A stretch of 42,743 nt of DNA from an uncultured Eubacteriaceae bacterium (GCA_947167715.1 CAMVJD010000025.1:1-42743); one strand, 5' to 3'. Counted from the first letter of the stretch, positions 1 through 9,799 are shown. Made by a program: numbers and translations. Notes: a model not told the origin generated them from the letters alone.

Positions 1-110
1 CGAAATTCCGGTAGGGATTTCGGCATAATGCTTAACGGCTCTGTTTGCTATGTTCCGCTTTTCAAGCGGCTCATACGCATGGTCGCCTACAAACACGCCG
101 CCTTCCGGCT
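1..110. other. Unresolved edge sequence, possibly the end of a truncated gene
   Basis: The first 110 bases hold no complete gene. On the plus strand the second frame reads EIPVGISA and stops at 26-28, which could be the C-terminal tail of a gene that lies mostly outside the window. On the minus strand one frame is open from about 105 to 1 (peptide containing VFVGDHAYEPLEKRNIANRA) but has no ribosome binding site and no ATG. Bases 2-21 are an imperfect palindrome, which explains why both strands give similar peptides there. I do not recognise either peptide. Bases 111-179 are AT-rich and show nothing. Confidence 0.2.
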
Positions 111-179
111 AAAATTATTTTTGCTTTTGCAAATTAATCAGCGTTTCCCTTGGTTGGATAAATTCCTCTAAAGTAAAAA

Positions 180-230
180 CAGCTCCGACACCTTTCGCTT
201 TTTGCGGGAGGGAGTCGGAGTTGTTTTTTT
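180..230. terminator. Bidirectional intrinsic terminator
   Basis: CTCCGAC (183-189) pairs with GTCGGAG (214-220), followed by seven T on the plus strand. On the minus strand the same stem is followed by GCTGTTTTTAC. It closes the minus-strand dockerin gene, whose stop codon touches it, and could also end a plus-strand gene at the left edge. Confidence 0.75.
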
Positions 231-1470
231 AGAGCGGCAGTTTAAAATTTTCTTTTAGTGCTTTTTGCAATATATAGGAAGCATCGCTTGCCGTGATATT
301 TGTATCGTTATCTACATCAACATATTTAAGCCAATCGCCTGTTTTATTTTTTAGCGGCAGTACAATATTGCCCGTCAAAGTTTTTTGAAGAACAAGGGTC
401 GCATCGCTTGCGGTAACTTTTCCGTCGCCGTCGGCATCGCCGTATACAAAGGACGCGCCGTTAATAATAAATGGGTCGCTTTCGCTGCCCGAACCGCTTG
501 TCAGCTTTGCCTTGGTCTGGTCGAGATAAAATGCGGGGCGCACACCGTATGTGCCGACGTCTGCGCTGTCGGCAAAGTTCACACCGCCTGCCACGGACGG
601 CTTGAAAGAAACATAACGCGGCGAAGAACTGTTATCCCATTCGGGCTTGCCGTTGGGGTCACGCAGCCAATAATTCCATGTTTTATCGGGTGCCAAATCG
701 TCGCTGTCAATAAGGGTGCTGTTGTTTACAGCCTCCGTCGTGGGGTATGCCTTATAGTAGCCGCCTAAATTGGTATATACCGCGTAAAGCTGTTTTATGC
801 CGATCAAAAACATTCTGTCGGTCGCTGTCTCGCTGTAGGCAGTATCGTAATTTTGCATTACATTCGTAATATTCGAGTTGTATTTATGATAATTGGGGTC
901 AAAGGTCTCGCTGTATTCATCGCCCTCAAGCAGCAGCTTCTGCGTTACGGTCTTTATCGCAGAACGCTCGGCGGATGTAAAATTTGTCAAAAAACCCGCC
1001 TCTTGGTCGTATGGATTGGCATTGTTAAGGCAATGCTCGCTGTCGGGCGGATTGCCGCAGCTCCAGACCACGCTGCCCGCCGATGCCTCGGAGTTGAGCC
1101 AATCCCTTATATTGCTGTCGCCCCAATAGCAGCTGCCGTAAAATTCGCGGTAGCAGACCTTGGAACTAAACATAGTATTCAGTTTTCCTCTGCCGTGGCT
1201 GCCGCTCATATTGTCCCCCGACGCGTCAAACGCCTTTAAACAGATTATTTTGTCGCTTAAAATAAGCGCTCCGTTCTCGTCATAGTCCACACACCGCCAA
1301 AGTATGGGCTTGCCGTAGTATGTACCCATTTGGAAATAATCGCCGACCTTGACAGTCCTGCCGTTTACGGCAAATGTGTCGCCCGCCGCGGCATATACGG
1401 GCGTGATAACACTTGCGGCCGACAGGCATATCGAAAGCGCGGCGGCAAATAATTTTTTCAATTTTAACAT
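229..1470 (-). CDS. Secreted DUF6273-like protein with C-terminal type I dockerin
   Basis: 413 residues. The N-terminus is a clear signal peptide (basic start, hydrophobic core, cleavage near VYAAAG). The body has the pattern of DUF6273-like extracellular proteins (GTYYGKPILWRCVDYDENG, later YWLRDPN and GVRPAFYLD), a family of unknown function common in Clostridia. The last about 70 residues are a type I dockerin: two calcium-binding repeats, DADGDGKVTASDATLVLQ and DVDNDTNITASDASYILQ. Dockerins bind cohesins on scaffoldins, so the protein is probably held in or on a cell-surface complex; no cohesin gene is in this window. The start is supported by AAGGAG upstream of the ATG. It lies 23 bases behind the SLH gene, so the two are probably one transcript. 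The dockerin call is firm; the job of the N-terminal domain is unknown. Confidence 0.85.
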   Translation of the reverse strand: MLKLKKLFAAALSICLSAASVITPVYAAAGDTFAVNGRTVKVGDYFQMGTYYGKPILWRCVDYDENGALILSDKIICLKAFDASGDNMSGSHGRGKLNTMFSSKVCYREFYGSCYWGDSNIRDWLNSEASAGSVVWSCGNPPDSEHCLNNANPYDQEAGFLTNFTSAERSAIKTVTQKLLLEGDEYSETFDPNYHKYNSNITNVMQNYDTAYSETATDRMFLIGIKQLYAVYTNLGGYYKAYPTTEAVNNSTLIDSDDLAPDKTWNYWLRDPNGKPEWDNSSSPRYVSFKPSVAGGVNFADSADVGTYGVRPAFYLDQTKAKLTSGSGSESDPFIINGASFVYGDADGDGKVTASDATLVLQKTLTGNIVLPLKNKTGDWLKYVDVDNDTNITASDASYILQKALKENFKLPL

Positions 1471-1493
1471 TTTACTTCTCCTTTAAAAAATAT

Positions 1494-3287
1494 TTATATA
1501 CAGCAGTATAATCTGTAAAGCGTGGCTATTGCCTGCTCTCTTGTGTAATTTGAAAGCGGAGAGAATTTATCTTCGCCCACGCCTGCCATAATATATCCAT
1601 CACTACCCTTGACAGCCGATATTTTATATATACTTTCATATGCCCATTGTGCAAATTCGTTTTCATCGGCATATTTTTCGGTTTGTATACCATCTGTCGG
1701 TATTTCCAGCATATTTGCAAGATTAACAAGCATAACGGCGGCTTCCTGACGGGTAATATATTTATCGGGAGCAAACATATCGTTACCCACGCCGGCAACT
1801 ATTTTATGTCTGTATGCAAATGTTACATAAGGGTCGTCAACATCTGTAAACGGTGTTTCATCGGTCGGTATTTCCGTATTTTTTATTACAGCATAAGTTT
1901 TTGCGGCAAGGCGGCAATACTCGCGCCTTGTTATTTTGTCTGTATATTCATACTGTAATTCTTCGGGTACGATATTCAGTTTGACTGCATTATCCACCGT
2001 TGTTTTTGCCCATTCGCTCGGCATGGTGTTTACATACTGCTTTGGCAAGGCTTCAAGACGGTTTCCGTCCGTATCGAAATATTCCTCGCCGCCTGTTATC
2101 GCATTTTTCATTATAATATAATGCTCGCCGTTTATATTGGCTATCTCGCCGCTTCCATAGAACGTATCTTTTGGTGTTACGGGCTTCAGATCTTTATTTA
2201 CATATCCGATACTGCTGTCCTGCATACCGACGGCATAACAAACTTTTAAAAGGTTGTATATCCTAAAAGTATCGGTCTGTACAGACCTCAATCTTTCAAA
2301 ACCCTCTATCGGTGTGCCGTCTATATCCGTAAGGGAATAGGTAAAATCGTTGTTGTCCCTATACAAAACACCGTCCATGCCATTTATAACGGAAACGGGG
2401 ACTTTAACGCTGCCGTCCTCACAGCCAATAATGACAACAAAATCATCATAAACCAAAGTCAGTTTTCCCGTATCGGAACTAAATGATGATAATTTGCAGC
2501 CGTTTACGCTTTTATCCCAATAATAACTTTTTGTACCAACGGTAATTACGGCATAATTATTTATGCCTTGCTTGGCAAGCAATTCACTTCCCAAGGTGTC
2601 ATTATCGGTAACAGCGGCATTATCGGGGTTTGGCAGTATTATATACTGCGTGCCGCCTGCGGTGTCGGTAAATTTTACGCCGTCGATCTCGATATCAAGC
2701 CTGCCTAAAGAAATTTTTTTGTTCCAAAAAATTTCGCTTAAAAGTATGGTGCTATCGTTAAATACTTCGCTTTGCTCCTGCGAACGTTCGGTTATAAAGC
2801 TTTCGATATCCTCTATCTCGCTGCCGTTTTCATCATAATAGGTGCAGAACTCGCCGCTTTTGCCTATTTGATTTTTTTGTTTTCCGCTATACGATGGATA
2901 CGCTTCTATATAAAATGTATTGCCCACGGGATATACCTGCGCGTGAAAATATATTTGATCGTAAGGTATGATAGCCTTGAGATCCTTATTAAGTACATTT
3001 GCATAGCTGTCATTCATGCTCGATGGGCGGCTTATGTATACGGTGCCTACAGGTCCCGGTTCAACGCTGCGTAAATTTCTTATAACATATTTGCCGCTGC
3101 TGTCGCATATTGCCATTCCATAGGCTTCAAAAAAATCATAGCGGCATACATAATAGCCCTCGTGACCTTCAAGCGGATATAAAACCGTTCCGTATTCATC
3201 TTCGGGAGTAGGATAGGTCTCATCCGCAAAAACCGCGGAGGTCAGCATTAGTACTGTCAAGATGAAAGCAATAATAAAATTTTTCAT
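1494..3287 (-). CDS. Secreted S-layer-homology (SLH) protein
   Basis: 597 residues with an N-terminal signal peptide (hydrophobic stretch ending TSAVFADE). Residues about 25-410 hold a repetitive beta-rich region with WG-repeat-like segments (YYDENGSEI, YVNKDLKPV, YFDTDGNRL), which I cannot assign to an enzyme family. The C-terminal about 180 residues contain three SLH repeats, recognisable from AKTTVDNAVKLNIV...ITRREYCRLAAK, FTDVDDPYVTFAYRHKIVAGV...ITRQEAAVMLVN and WAYESIYKISAVKG...YTREQAIATLYRL. SLH trimers bind secondary cell wall polymer, so the protein is expected to be anchored on the outer surface. The start has AAGGAAATAGTT before the ATG, and a good minus-strand promoter lies just upstream. 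First gene of a two-gene operon with the dockerin protein. Confidence 0.85.
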   Translation of the reverse strand: MKNFIIAFILTVLMLTSAVFADETYPTPEDEYGTVLYPLEGHEGYYVCRYDFFEAYGMAICDSSGKYVIRNLRSVEPGPVGTVYISRPSSMNDSYANVLNKDLKAIIPYDQIYFHAQVYPVGNTFYIEAYPSYSGKQKNQIGKSGEFCTYYDENGSEIEDIESFITERSQEQSEVFNDSTILLSEIFWNKKISLGRLDIEIDGVKFTDTAGGTQYIILPNPDNAAVTDNDTLGSELLAKQGINNYAVITVGTKSYYWDKSVNGCKLSSFSSDTGKLTLVYDDFVVIIGCEDGSVKVPVSVINGMDGVLYRDNNDFTYSLTDIDGTPIEGFERLRSVQTDTFRIYNLLKVCYAVGMQDSSIGYVNKDLKPVTPKDTFYGSGEIANINGEHYIIMKNAITGGEEYFDTDGNRLEALPKQYVNTMPSEWAKTTVDNAVKLNIVPEELQYEYTDKITRREYCRLAAKTYAVIKNTEIPTDETPFTDVDDPYVTFAYRHKIVAGVGNDMFAPDKYITRQEAAVMLVNLANMLEIPTDGIQTEKYADENEFAQWAYESIYKISAVKGSDGYIMAGVGEDKFSPLSNYTREQAIATLYRLYCCI

Positions 3288-3325
3288 AACTATTTCCTTC
3301 TATATCAATTGTATTTTTTTAAAAT

Positions 3326-3354
3326 ATAATATCATTTTTTTTTAAGGATGTCAA
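3326..3354 (-). promoter_or_regulatory. Sigma-A promoter of the SLH-dockerin operon
   Basis: On the minus strand, TTGACA (plus 3349-3354), a 17-base spacer and TATTAT (plus 3326-3331). It lies about 40 bases upstream of the SLH gene start. Confidence 0.75.
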
Positions 3355-3567
3355 TAAACACCGTGGGATATATCCGTTCGCACATAAGAATTAAGGTAAA
3401 TTTTGCCGTTAATATGTACGTTAAGTAACACAATTTCCCATTCGGCTAAAAACCGTCATCAAATGCAACAATAAATAATTTATCATTCATTTTGGCATTG
3501 ATTTTACGTCTAAAATGATGAAAATGCACAAAATTATAATAAAATATGAATTTTTTGCAAAAAGTAC

Positions 3568-3596
3568 TTGCATTTTATAATTGCTTGTGATACAAT
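3568..3596 (+). promoter_or_regulatory. Sigma-A promoter of the gltBD operon
   Basis: TTGCAT (3568-3573), 17-base spacer, TACAAT (3591-3596). Transcription would begin near 3603 and give a leader of about 115 bases before gltB. The rest of the gene-free stretch 3288-3567 is AT-rich and shows no other feature I can support. Confidence 0.7.
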
Positions 3597-3599
3597 TAT

Positions 3600-3717
3600 T
3601 TTTGCAAGTTAGTTAGGACTAAAATTCATTTTGAAACGTATTTTCATAAGAAATTTGTAATTTTTGCAAGTTTACTGCATAAAGTGTTTCAAAATGTATC
3701 AAGAAAGGATTGATATT
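3600..3717 (+). promoter_or_regulatory. gltB 5' leader with long-range inverted repeat
   Basis: CATTTTGAAAC (3627-3637) and GTTTCAAAATG (3686-3696) are a perfect 11-bp inverted repeat with a 48-base loop. The right arm ends just before the gltB Shine-Dalgarno (AAGAAAGG). A direct repeat TTTTTGCAAGTT also occurs at the leader's start and in the loop (about 3662). There is no U-tract, so a terminator is unlikely. Control at ribosome access or by a dimeric DNA-binding protein is possible. Confidence 0.4.
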
Positions 3718-6700
3718 ATGAGCTGTGTAGGTTTACCCGAACAACAAGGGCTTTACGACCCTCAGTTTGAACATGATAACTGCGGTATAGGCTTTATTGC
3801 CGATATCAAGGGCAAAAAGTCCCACCAAATCATAAACGATGCGATACAGATACTTGAAAAGCTGGCACACAGGGGCGGTGTCGGCAGCGAGCCCGACACA
3901 GGTGACGGCGCGGGCATACTGATACAGATACCCCATAATTTTATGAAAAAGGTATGCCAAAACGAGGGCATCACCCTTCCGGACGAGGGCGATTATGCTG
4001 TAGGTATGCTTTTCCTTTCGCCCGATATTGAAACACGCACGGACAGCCTTAAAAAGCTTGAAAATATAATTGCCGATGAGGGACTTGAATACCTTGGTAT
4101 GCGTGAGGTGCCGACCTACGCAAAGTGCATCGGCGAAAGCGCAAGAACTGCAATGCCGCGCATAGTGCAGATATTTATTAAAAGACCCAAGGACACAAAA
4201 AAGGGCATACCCTTTGAAAGAAAGCTTTACCTTGTTTTAAAGCGCTCCGAGCGCGAGATAAGAAACGCCGAAAGCGGCAGAGATCCCTATTTTTACTTTG
4301 CATCGCTTTCGTCAAGAACTATCGTTTACAAGGGTATGCTTACACCCGAGCAGGTAACGCGCTTTTATCTTGACCTTATGGATCTGGATATGCAGACGGC
4401 TATCGCTATGGTACACAGCCGTTTTTCCACAAACACCTTCCCCAGCTGGGAAAGGGCACATCCCAATCGCTATCTTGTGCATAACGGCGAGATAAATACC
4501 ATAAGGGGCAATGTAAACTGGACACACGCAAGGGAAAAAATATTTGAAACGGATATCTTCGGCGAGGATATCACCAAAATTTACCCCGTAATAAACGAGG
4601 ACGGCTCGGACTCCGCTATGCTTGACAACTATATTCAAATGCTGGAGCTTGCAGGCTTTTCCCTGCCAAAGGCAATTATGATGTCAGTTCCCGAGCCCTG
4701 GGAAAACGATAAGACAATGGATAAGGCCAAAAGGGCTTTTTATCAGTATAACTCAGCCACGGGCGAGGCCTGGGACGGCCCTGCGGCAATAGGCTTTACA
4801 GACGGTACGCTTATCGGTGCGGTGCTTGACAGAAACGGCTTAAGACCCGCAAGATATTATGTAACAAGCGACAACAAGCTTATCCTTTCATCCGAGGTGG
4901 GCGTTTTAAATGTACCCGAGGAAAAAATAATTGAGAAAAACCGTCTTGAACCCGGCAAAATGCTGCTTGTGGATACCAAAAGCGGCAGAGTTATCCCGGA
5001 TGAGGAGATAAAGGCGGAAATATCATCCGAATTCCCTTATGAGGATTGGGTAAAGGAAAATATGCTTGATATAAATACTATCAAATCGGCCGAAAAGAGC
5101 GAGGACGGGGAGGAGAACTCCGACCTTCCGCTTTTGACCAGGCAAAAGGCCTTTGGCTATACCTACGAGGATATCGACCTTACACTTAAGGGTATTGCGG
5201 AAACGGGCGAGGATCCCATAACCGCTATGGGTACGGACACTCCGCTTGCCTGTCTTTCGGATAAACCGCAGCTTTTGTACAATTATTTCAAGCAGCTGTT
5301 TGCACAGGTAACAAATCCGCCTATCGACGCTATCAGAGAGGAAATGGTAACGGGTACCAATATCTATCTGGGCGGCGAAAGAAATATGCTTGAACCCAAG
5401 GGCAGAAACTGCCGCCGAATCAAAAGCGAAACGCCCATCCTTACCGATGAGCAGCTTAAGGCACTTAAAAATATTGATGAAAAGGACTTTAAGGCAGTTA
5501 CTATACCCATGCTTTACGACCCGACACAAAAGGACGGTCTTACAAGGGCGCTTGACGACCTTTTTGCGGCAGCCGATACGGCAATAGGCAATAAATACAA
5601 TATAATCATCCTTTCCGACAGGGGCGTAAACGAGAAGAACTGCGCTATTCCTGCCTTGCTTGCGGGCGCGGGCTTACATCACCATTTAATAAGAAAGGGT
5701 ACAAGACTTCGCGTAAGCATTGTGCTTGAAACGGGCGAGCCGCGTGAGGTACACCATTTTGCCGTGCTTCTCGGCTACGGCGTAAATGCGGTCGATCCCT
5801 ATCTTGCGTATGAGTCACTTGCGGATATGTCCAAAAACGGCTTTATCACAAAGTCTGCCGAGGATGCGGTAAATACCTATATAAATGCCGTAACGCACGG
5901 TATTGTAAAAATAATGAGCAAAATGGGTATCTCCACAGTACAAAGCTATATGGGTGCGCAGATATTTGAGGCACTTGGCGTAAGCAAGCGCGTAGTTGAA
6001 AAGTATTTTACGGGCACCGCTACAAGAATAGGCGGCATCACCATGAAGCATATCGCAAAAGAGGCCGAGATGCGTCACGACTGTGCTTTTGACCCCGTTA
6101 CGCTTAACGAGGCTCTTCAGCCCGGCGGCGACTACAGATGGAGAAGAGGCGGCGAGTACCATATGTACAACCCGCGCACAATATATCTTTTGCAAAAGGC
6201 CTGCCGCGAGGGCGATTACAAGCTTTACAAGGAATTTGCAAAAATGATGAACGATACCAACGAGCAATTCTGTACCATCAGAGGCCTGTTGGATATCAGA
6301 ATCAACGAAAAGCCAATAAATATTGACGATGTCGAGCCCGTGGAAAGCATTGTAAAGCGTTTTAAAACGGGTGCTATGAGCTACGGCTCTATCTCAAAGG
6401 AAGCACACGAATGTATGGCTATCGCCATGAACCGTCTGGGCGGCAAGTCCAACAGCGGCGAGGGCGGTGAGGAAGCCGAGCGCTTTATCCCCGACGAAAA
6501 CGGCGACAGCAGGATGTCGGCGATCAAGCAGGTGGCATCCGGACGTTTCGGTGTAACAATAAATTATCTGCAAAACGCAGTCGAGATACAAATTAAAATG
6601 GCGCAGGGTGCAAAGCCCGGCGAGGGCGGTCATCTGCCCGGCAAAAAGGTTTATCCCTGGATAGCAAAGGCAAGAAATTCGACACCCGGTGTTTCGCTTA

Positions 6701-8334
6701 TTTCTCCGCCGCCGCATCATGATATTTACTCCATAGAGGACCTTGCGGAGCTTATACACGACCTTAAAAATGCAAACAGAAACGCAAGGATAAGCGTTAA
6801 GCTGGTATCCGAGGCGGGTGTCGGCACAATAGCCGTAGGTGTTGCAAAGGGTCTTGCGGATGTTATTCTGGTAAGCGGCTATGACGGCGGTACGGGTGCG
6901 GCTCCGCGTACAAGCGTAAGACACGCAGGTCTGCCGTGGGAGCTTGGTATTGCCGAAACACATCAGGCATTATTAATGAATAATTTAAGAAACCGCGTTG
7001 TTGTGGAAACGGACGGCAAGCTGCTTACGGGACGTGATGTGGCTGTTGCCTGCCTGCTGGGTGCAGAGGAATTTGGCTTTGCAACGGGTCCGCTTGTTAC
7101 AATGGGCTGTGTTATGATGAGGGTATGTAACCTTGATACCTGCCCCGTCGGTGTTGCAACGCAAAATCCCGAGCTTCGCGCTAAATTCAGGGGCAAGCCC
7201 GAATATGTGGAAAACTTTATGCGCTTTATCGCACAGGATCTGCGCGAGTGGATGGCAAGGATAGGCGTAAGGACGGTAAACGAAATGGTCGGCCATGTTG
7301 AAAAGCTTGTTCCCAAGCATCTTCACCATTGGAAGGCAGAGGAGATTGACCTTACGGGTATGCTTTACCAGCCCAAAATTTGTTCAAACGACAACGAAAG
7401 ATATTTCAATGTACCACAGAATCATCAGCTTGAAAAATGCCTTGATGTAAATGCACTTGTAAGGCTTTGCGCTCCTGCCATAAATGACGGAAAGAAAATT
7501 TCGGCGGCGCTTGCTATCGGAAATACCGACCGTGTATGCGGTGCTATACTTTCATCTGAAATAACCCAAAAATACGGCGAGCAGGGACTTCCCGACGACC
7601 TTATCGAGCTTGATTTTGAGGGCTCGGCAGGCCAGAGCTTCGGCGCCTTTCAGACACACGGCGTTACAATGAAGCTTATAGGCGATGCAAACGACTATAT
7701 CGGCAAGGGCCTTTCGGGCGGCAGAATAGTTGTTGTACCCTCGCCAAAGGCTAAATTTAAGGCAAATGAAAATATTATCGCAGGTAATGTTGCATTCTAC
7801 GGTGCAATAAGCGGCGAGGCCTATATAAACGGTATCGCGGGCGAAAGATTCTGCGTAAGAAACAGCGGCATAAAGGCGGTAGTCGAGGGCGTAGGCAGCC
7901 ACGGCTGTGAATATATGACGGGCGGCCGTGTGGCCATACTCGGAAAGGTCGGCAAAAACTTTGCCGCAGGTATGTCGGGCGGCGTGGCCTATGTTTACGA
8001 CAAAAACGCCGAGCTTGACAAAAAATGCAATAAGTCGCTTGTACTGCTTGAACAACTGAGCGAGGGCGAGGATATTGACGAGCTTAAGCAAATGATAGAA
8101 AAGCACCTTGAATATACGGGTTCTCAAACCGCAAGGGCTATCCTGGAAAACTGGGATGAGGAGTTAAAGCATTTTGTAAAGGTAATTCCCGAGGCCTATA
8201 AGGAAATGGTAACGGAAATAAAGCGCTGCAAGGCGCAGGGGCTCTCGGAAGAGGATGCGGTAATGGACGCATTTATCGAGGTAAGCGGCACAACAATGCT
8301 TAAAAAGACAGAGAGGAGTGCTGTAAATGGGTAA
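3718..8334 (+). CDS. gltB: Glutamate synthase large subunit
   Basis: GltB converts L-glutamine plus 2-oxoglutarate to two glutamates, using electrons passed from GltD. From the ATG at 3718, preceded by AAGAAAGG, the protein has 1538 residues, a normal length; an ATG at 3664 is in frame but has no ribosome site. Domains in order: type II glutamine amidotransferase with the nucleophile Cys22 (in EHDNCGIGF, exposed after removal of a short propeptide), central domain (about 470-770), FMN-binding synthase domain (about 830-1200) and the GXGXG beta-helix (about 1270-1480, with repeated GG-turns such as GLSGGRIVVVP and MSGGVAYVYD). The 3Fe-4S ligands are visible in CVMMRVCNLDTC (about residues 1130-1142). 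First gene of an operon; its stop overlaps the gltD start by 8 bases. Confidence 0.97.
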   Translation: MSCVGLPEQQGLYDPQFEHDNCGIGFIADIKGKKSHQIINDAIQILEKLAHRGGVGSEPDTGDGAGILIQIPHNFMKKVCQNEGITLPDEGDYAVGMLFLSPDIETRTDSLKKLENIIADEGLEYLGMREVPTYAKCIGESARTAMPRIVQIFIKRPKDTKKGIPFERKLYLVLKRSEREIRNAESGRDPYFYFASLSSRTIVYKGMLTPEQVTRFYLDLMDLDMQTAIAMVHSRFSTNTFPSWERAHPNRYLVHNGEINTIRGNVNWTHAREKIFETDIFGEDITKIYPVINEDGSDSAMLDNYIQMLELAGFSLPKAIMMSVPEPWENDKTMDKAKRAFYQYNSATGEAWDGPAAIGFTDGTLIGAVLDRNGLRPARYYVTSDNKLILSSEVGVLNVPEEKIIEKNRLEPGKMLLVDTKSGRVIPDEEIKAEISSEFPYEDWVKENMLDINTIKSAEKSEDGEENSDLPLLTRQKAFGYTYEDIDLTLKGIAETGEDPITAMGTDTPLACLSDKPQLLYNYFKQLFAQVTNPPIDAIREEMVTGTNIYLGGERNMLEPKGRNCRRIKSETPILTDEQLKALKNIDEKDFKAVTIPMLYDPTQKDGLTRALDDLFAAADTAIGNKYNIIILSDRGVNEKNCAIPALLAGAGLHHHLIRKGTRLRVSIVLETGEPREVHHFAVLLGYGVNAVDPYLAYESLADMSKNGFITKSAEDAVNTYINAVTHGIVKIMSKMGISTVQSYMGAQIFEALGVSKRVVEKYFTGTATRIGGITMKHIAKEAEMRHDCAFDPVTLNEALQPGGDYRWRRGGEYHMYNPRTIYLLQKACREGDYKLYKEFAKMMNDTNEQFCTIRGLLDIRINEKPINIDDVEPVESIVKRFKTGAMSYGSISKEAHECMAIAMNRLGGKSNSGEGGEEAERFIPDENGDSRMSAIKQVASGRFGVTINYLQNAVEIQIKMAQGAKPGEGGHLPGKKVYPWIAKARNSTPGVSLISPPPHHDIYSIEDLAELIHDLKNANRNARISVKLVSEAGVGTIAVGVAKGLADVILVSGYDGGTGAAPRTSVRHAGLPWELGIAETHQALLMNNLRNRVVVETDGKLLTGRDVAVACLLGAEEFGFATGPLVTMGCVMMRVCNLDTCPVGVATQNPELRAKFRGKPEYVENFMRFIAQDLREWMARIGVRTVNEMVGHVEKLVPKHLHHWKAEEIDLTGMLYQPKICSNDNERYFNVPQNHQLEKCLDVNALVRLCAPAINDGKKISAALAIGNTDRVCGAILSSEITQKYGEQGLPDDLIELDFEGSAGQSFGAFQTHGVTMKLIGDANDYIGKGLSGGRIVVVPSPKAKFKANENIIAGNVAFYGAISGEAYINGIAGERFCVRNSGIKAVVEGVGSHGCEYMTGGRVAILGKVGKNFAAGMSGGVAYVYDKNAELDKKCNKSLVLLEQLSEGEDIDELKQMIEKHLEYTGSQTARAILENWDEELKHFVKVIPEAYKEMVTEIKRCKAQGLSEEDAVMDAFIEVSGTTMLKKTERSAVNG

Positions 8335-9799
8335 GCCGACAGGATTTATGGAATATGAAAGAAAACTGCCAAAGGACAGGCCTGCGGAAGAACGCATGAA
8401 GGACTGGGCGGAGTTTCACACGCATTTTGACGGGCAAAGCCTGAGCACACAGGCCGCAAGATGTATGAACTGCGGCGCACCGTTTTGCCACACGGGCGAC
8501 CCCGTTGTGGGCGGCTGTCCCCTGGGCAACCTTATCCCCGAGTGGAACGATCTGGTATATCACGGCAAAATAGAGGAGGCCTATAAAAGGCTTTCAAAAA
8601 CAAGCAACTTCCCCGAATTTACGGGCAGGGTGTGTCCCGCACTCTGCGAGGGCAGCTGCACCGAGGGACTTAACGGCGATGCTGTTACCGTAAAAAATAT
8701 TGAGGTGCATATAATTGACTATATGTTTGAGCACGGCAAAATACAGCCGCGCATACCCAAGTATTCCTCGGGCAAGACCGTGGCGGTTATCGGCTCGGGT
8801 CCCTCGGGTCTTGCCTGTGCGGACACCCTTAACCAACTGGGTCACAAGGTAACGGTTTTTGAACGCTCCGACCGTGCAGGCGGACTGTTGATGTACGGCA
8901 TCCCCAATATGAAGCTTGATAAAAAAATCGTTCAAAGGCGTGTCGAGCTTTTGCAAAAGGAGGGCATAACCTTTGTTACCAGTACCGAGGTAGGCAAAAA
9001 TTATCCCGCTGCAAAGGTAATAACCGAGTTTGACGCCGTTGTGCTTTGCTGCGGCGCAACTCATCCCCGCGACCTTCAGGCAGAGGGCAGAAACGATGTA
9101 AAGGGCATACATTTTGCCGTTGACTTTTTAAAGGCAAACACACAGCACGTTCTTGAACCCTCGCATCAAAACAAGGACTTTATTTCGGCAAAGGATAAAA
9201 ATGTAATTATAGTCGGCGGCGGCGATACGGGTACGGACTGTGTCGGCACATCAATAAGACACGGCTGCAAAAGCGTAACACAGCTTGAGATCATGCCCGA
9301 GCTGCCCGAATGCAGAACGGCGGCTAACCATTGGCCGCAGTGGCCGCGCATAAAAAAGGTGGATTACGGTCAGGAGGAGGCTATGCTGCTTTACGGCAAG
9401 GACCCACGCGAATATCTTACGACCGTCACAAAGATAGTCGGCGATGAAAACGGCAATATCAAAGAGGTACACACCGTTAAGGTGGATTGGCAAAGGGAAA
9501 ACGGCCGTATGATACCAAAGCCGATAGAGGGCACCGAAAAGGTGATGCCCTGCGACCTTATGCTTTTGGCTATGGGCTTTACGGGTCCCGAGGACACGCT
9601 TATAAAGCAGCTTTCGCTTGAAACGGATGCAAGAAGCAATATAAAGGCACAGTACGGCAGGTTTGAAACAAACCTTAAAAGTGTATTTGCCGCAGGCGAT
9701 GCAAGGCGTGGCCAAAGCCTTGTTGTATGGGCTATGCACGAGGGACGCGAGGCCGCAAAGGCGGTTGATAATTTCTTTAAGCATTCCTATAAAATGTGA
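8327..9799 (+). CDS. gltD: Glutamate synthase small subunit (NADPH-dependent)
   Basis: 490 residues, the usual length. GltD oxidises NAD(P)H through FAD and passes electrons through Fe-S clusters to GltB. The N-terminal Cys-rich domain shows CMNCGAPFC, GGCPLGNLIPEW and VCPALCEGSC, ligands for 4Fe-4S clusters. Next come an FAD-binding Rossmann motif GSGPSGLACA (about residue 153) and a second dinucleotide motif GGGDTGTDC (about 298), with the family signature MGFTGPE and AAGDARRGQSLVVWA near the end. The start ATG overlaps the end of gltB by 8 bases and follows GAGAGGAGTG, so translation is probably coupled to gltB, as expected for subunits made in equal amounts. Confidence 0.97.
   Translation: MGKPTGFMEYERKLPKDRPAEERMKDWAEFHTHFDGQSLSTQAARCMNCGAPFCHTGDPVVGGCPLGNLIPEWNDLVYHGKIEEAYKRLSKTSNFPEFTGRVCPALCEGSCTEGLNGDAVTVKNIEVHIIDYMFEHGKIQPRIPKYSSGKTVAVIGSGPSGLACADTLNQLGHKVTVFERSDRAGGLLMYGIPNMKLDKKIVQRRVELLQKEGITFVTSTEVGKNYPAAKVITEFDAVVLCCGATHPRDLQAEGRNDVKGIHFAVDFLKANTQHVLEPSHQNKDFISAKDKNVIIVGGGDTGTDCVGTSIRHGCKSVTQLEIMPELPECRTAANHWPQWPRIKKVDYGQEEAMLLYGKDPREYLTTVTKIVGDENGNIKEVHTVKVDWQRENGRMIPKPIEGTEKVMPCDLMLLAMGFTGPEDTLIKQLSLETDARSNIKAQYGRFETNLKSVFAAGDARRGQSLVVWAMHEGREAAKAVDNFFKHSYKM

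Noticed and set aside
1..110. TnpB or other transposase fragment at the left edge
   Set aside because: The short readable peptides (EIPVGISA and the minus-strand frame) contain no recognisable transposase motif, so no family was assigned.
3664..3717. Longer gltB start at 3664
   Set aside because: No Shine-Dalgarno before it; the ATG at 3718 has AAGAAAGG and puts the nucleophile Cys at the expected distance.
6394..6963. Long minus-strand open frames inside gltB (also 5023-5529, 5815-6267, 7552-8127)
   Set aside because: They are shadows of the well-conserved gltB sequence, with composition unlike real proteins and no start signals.
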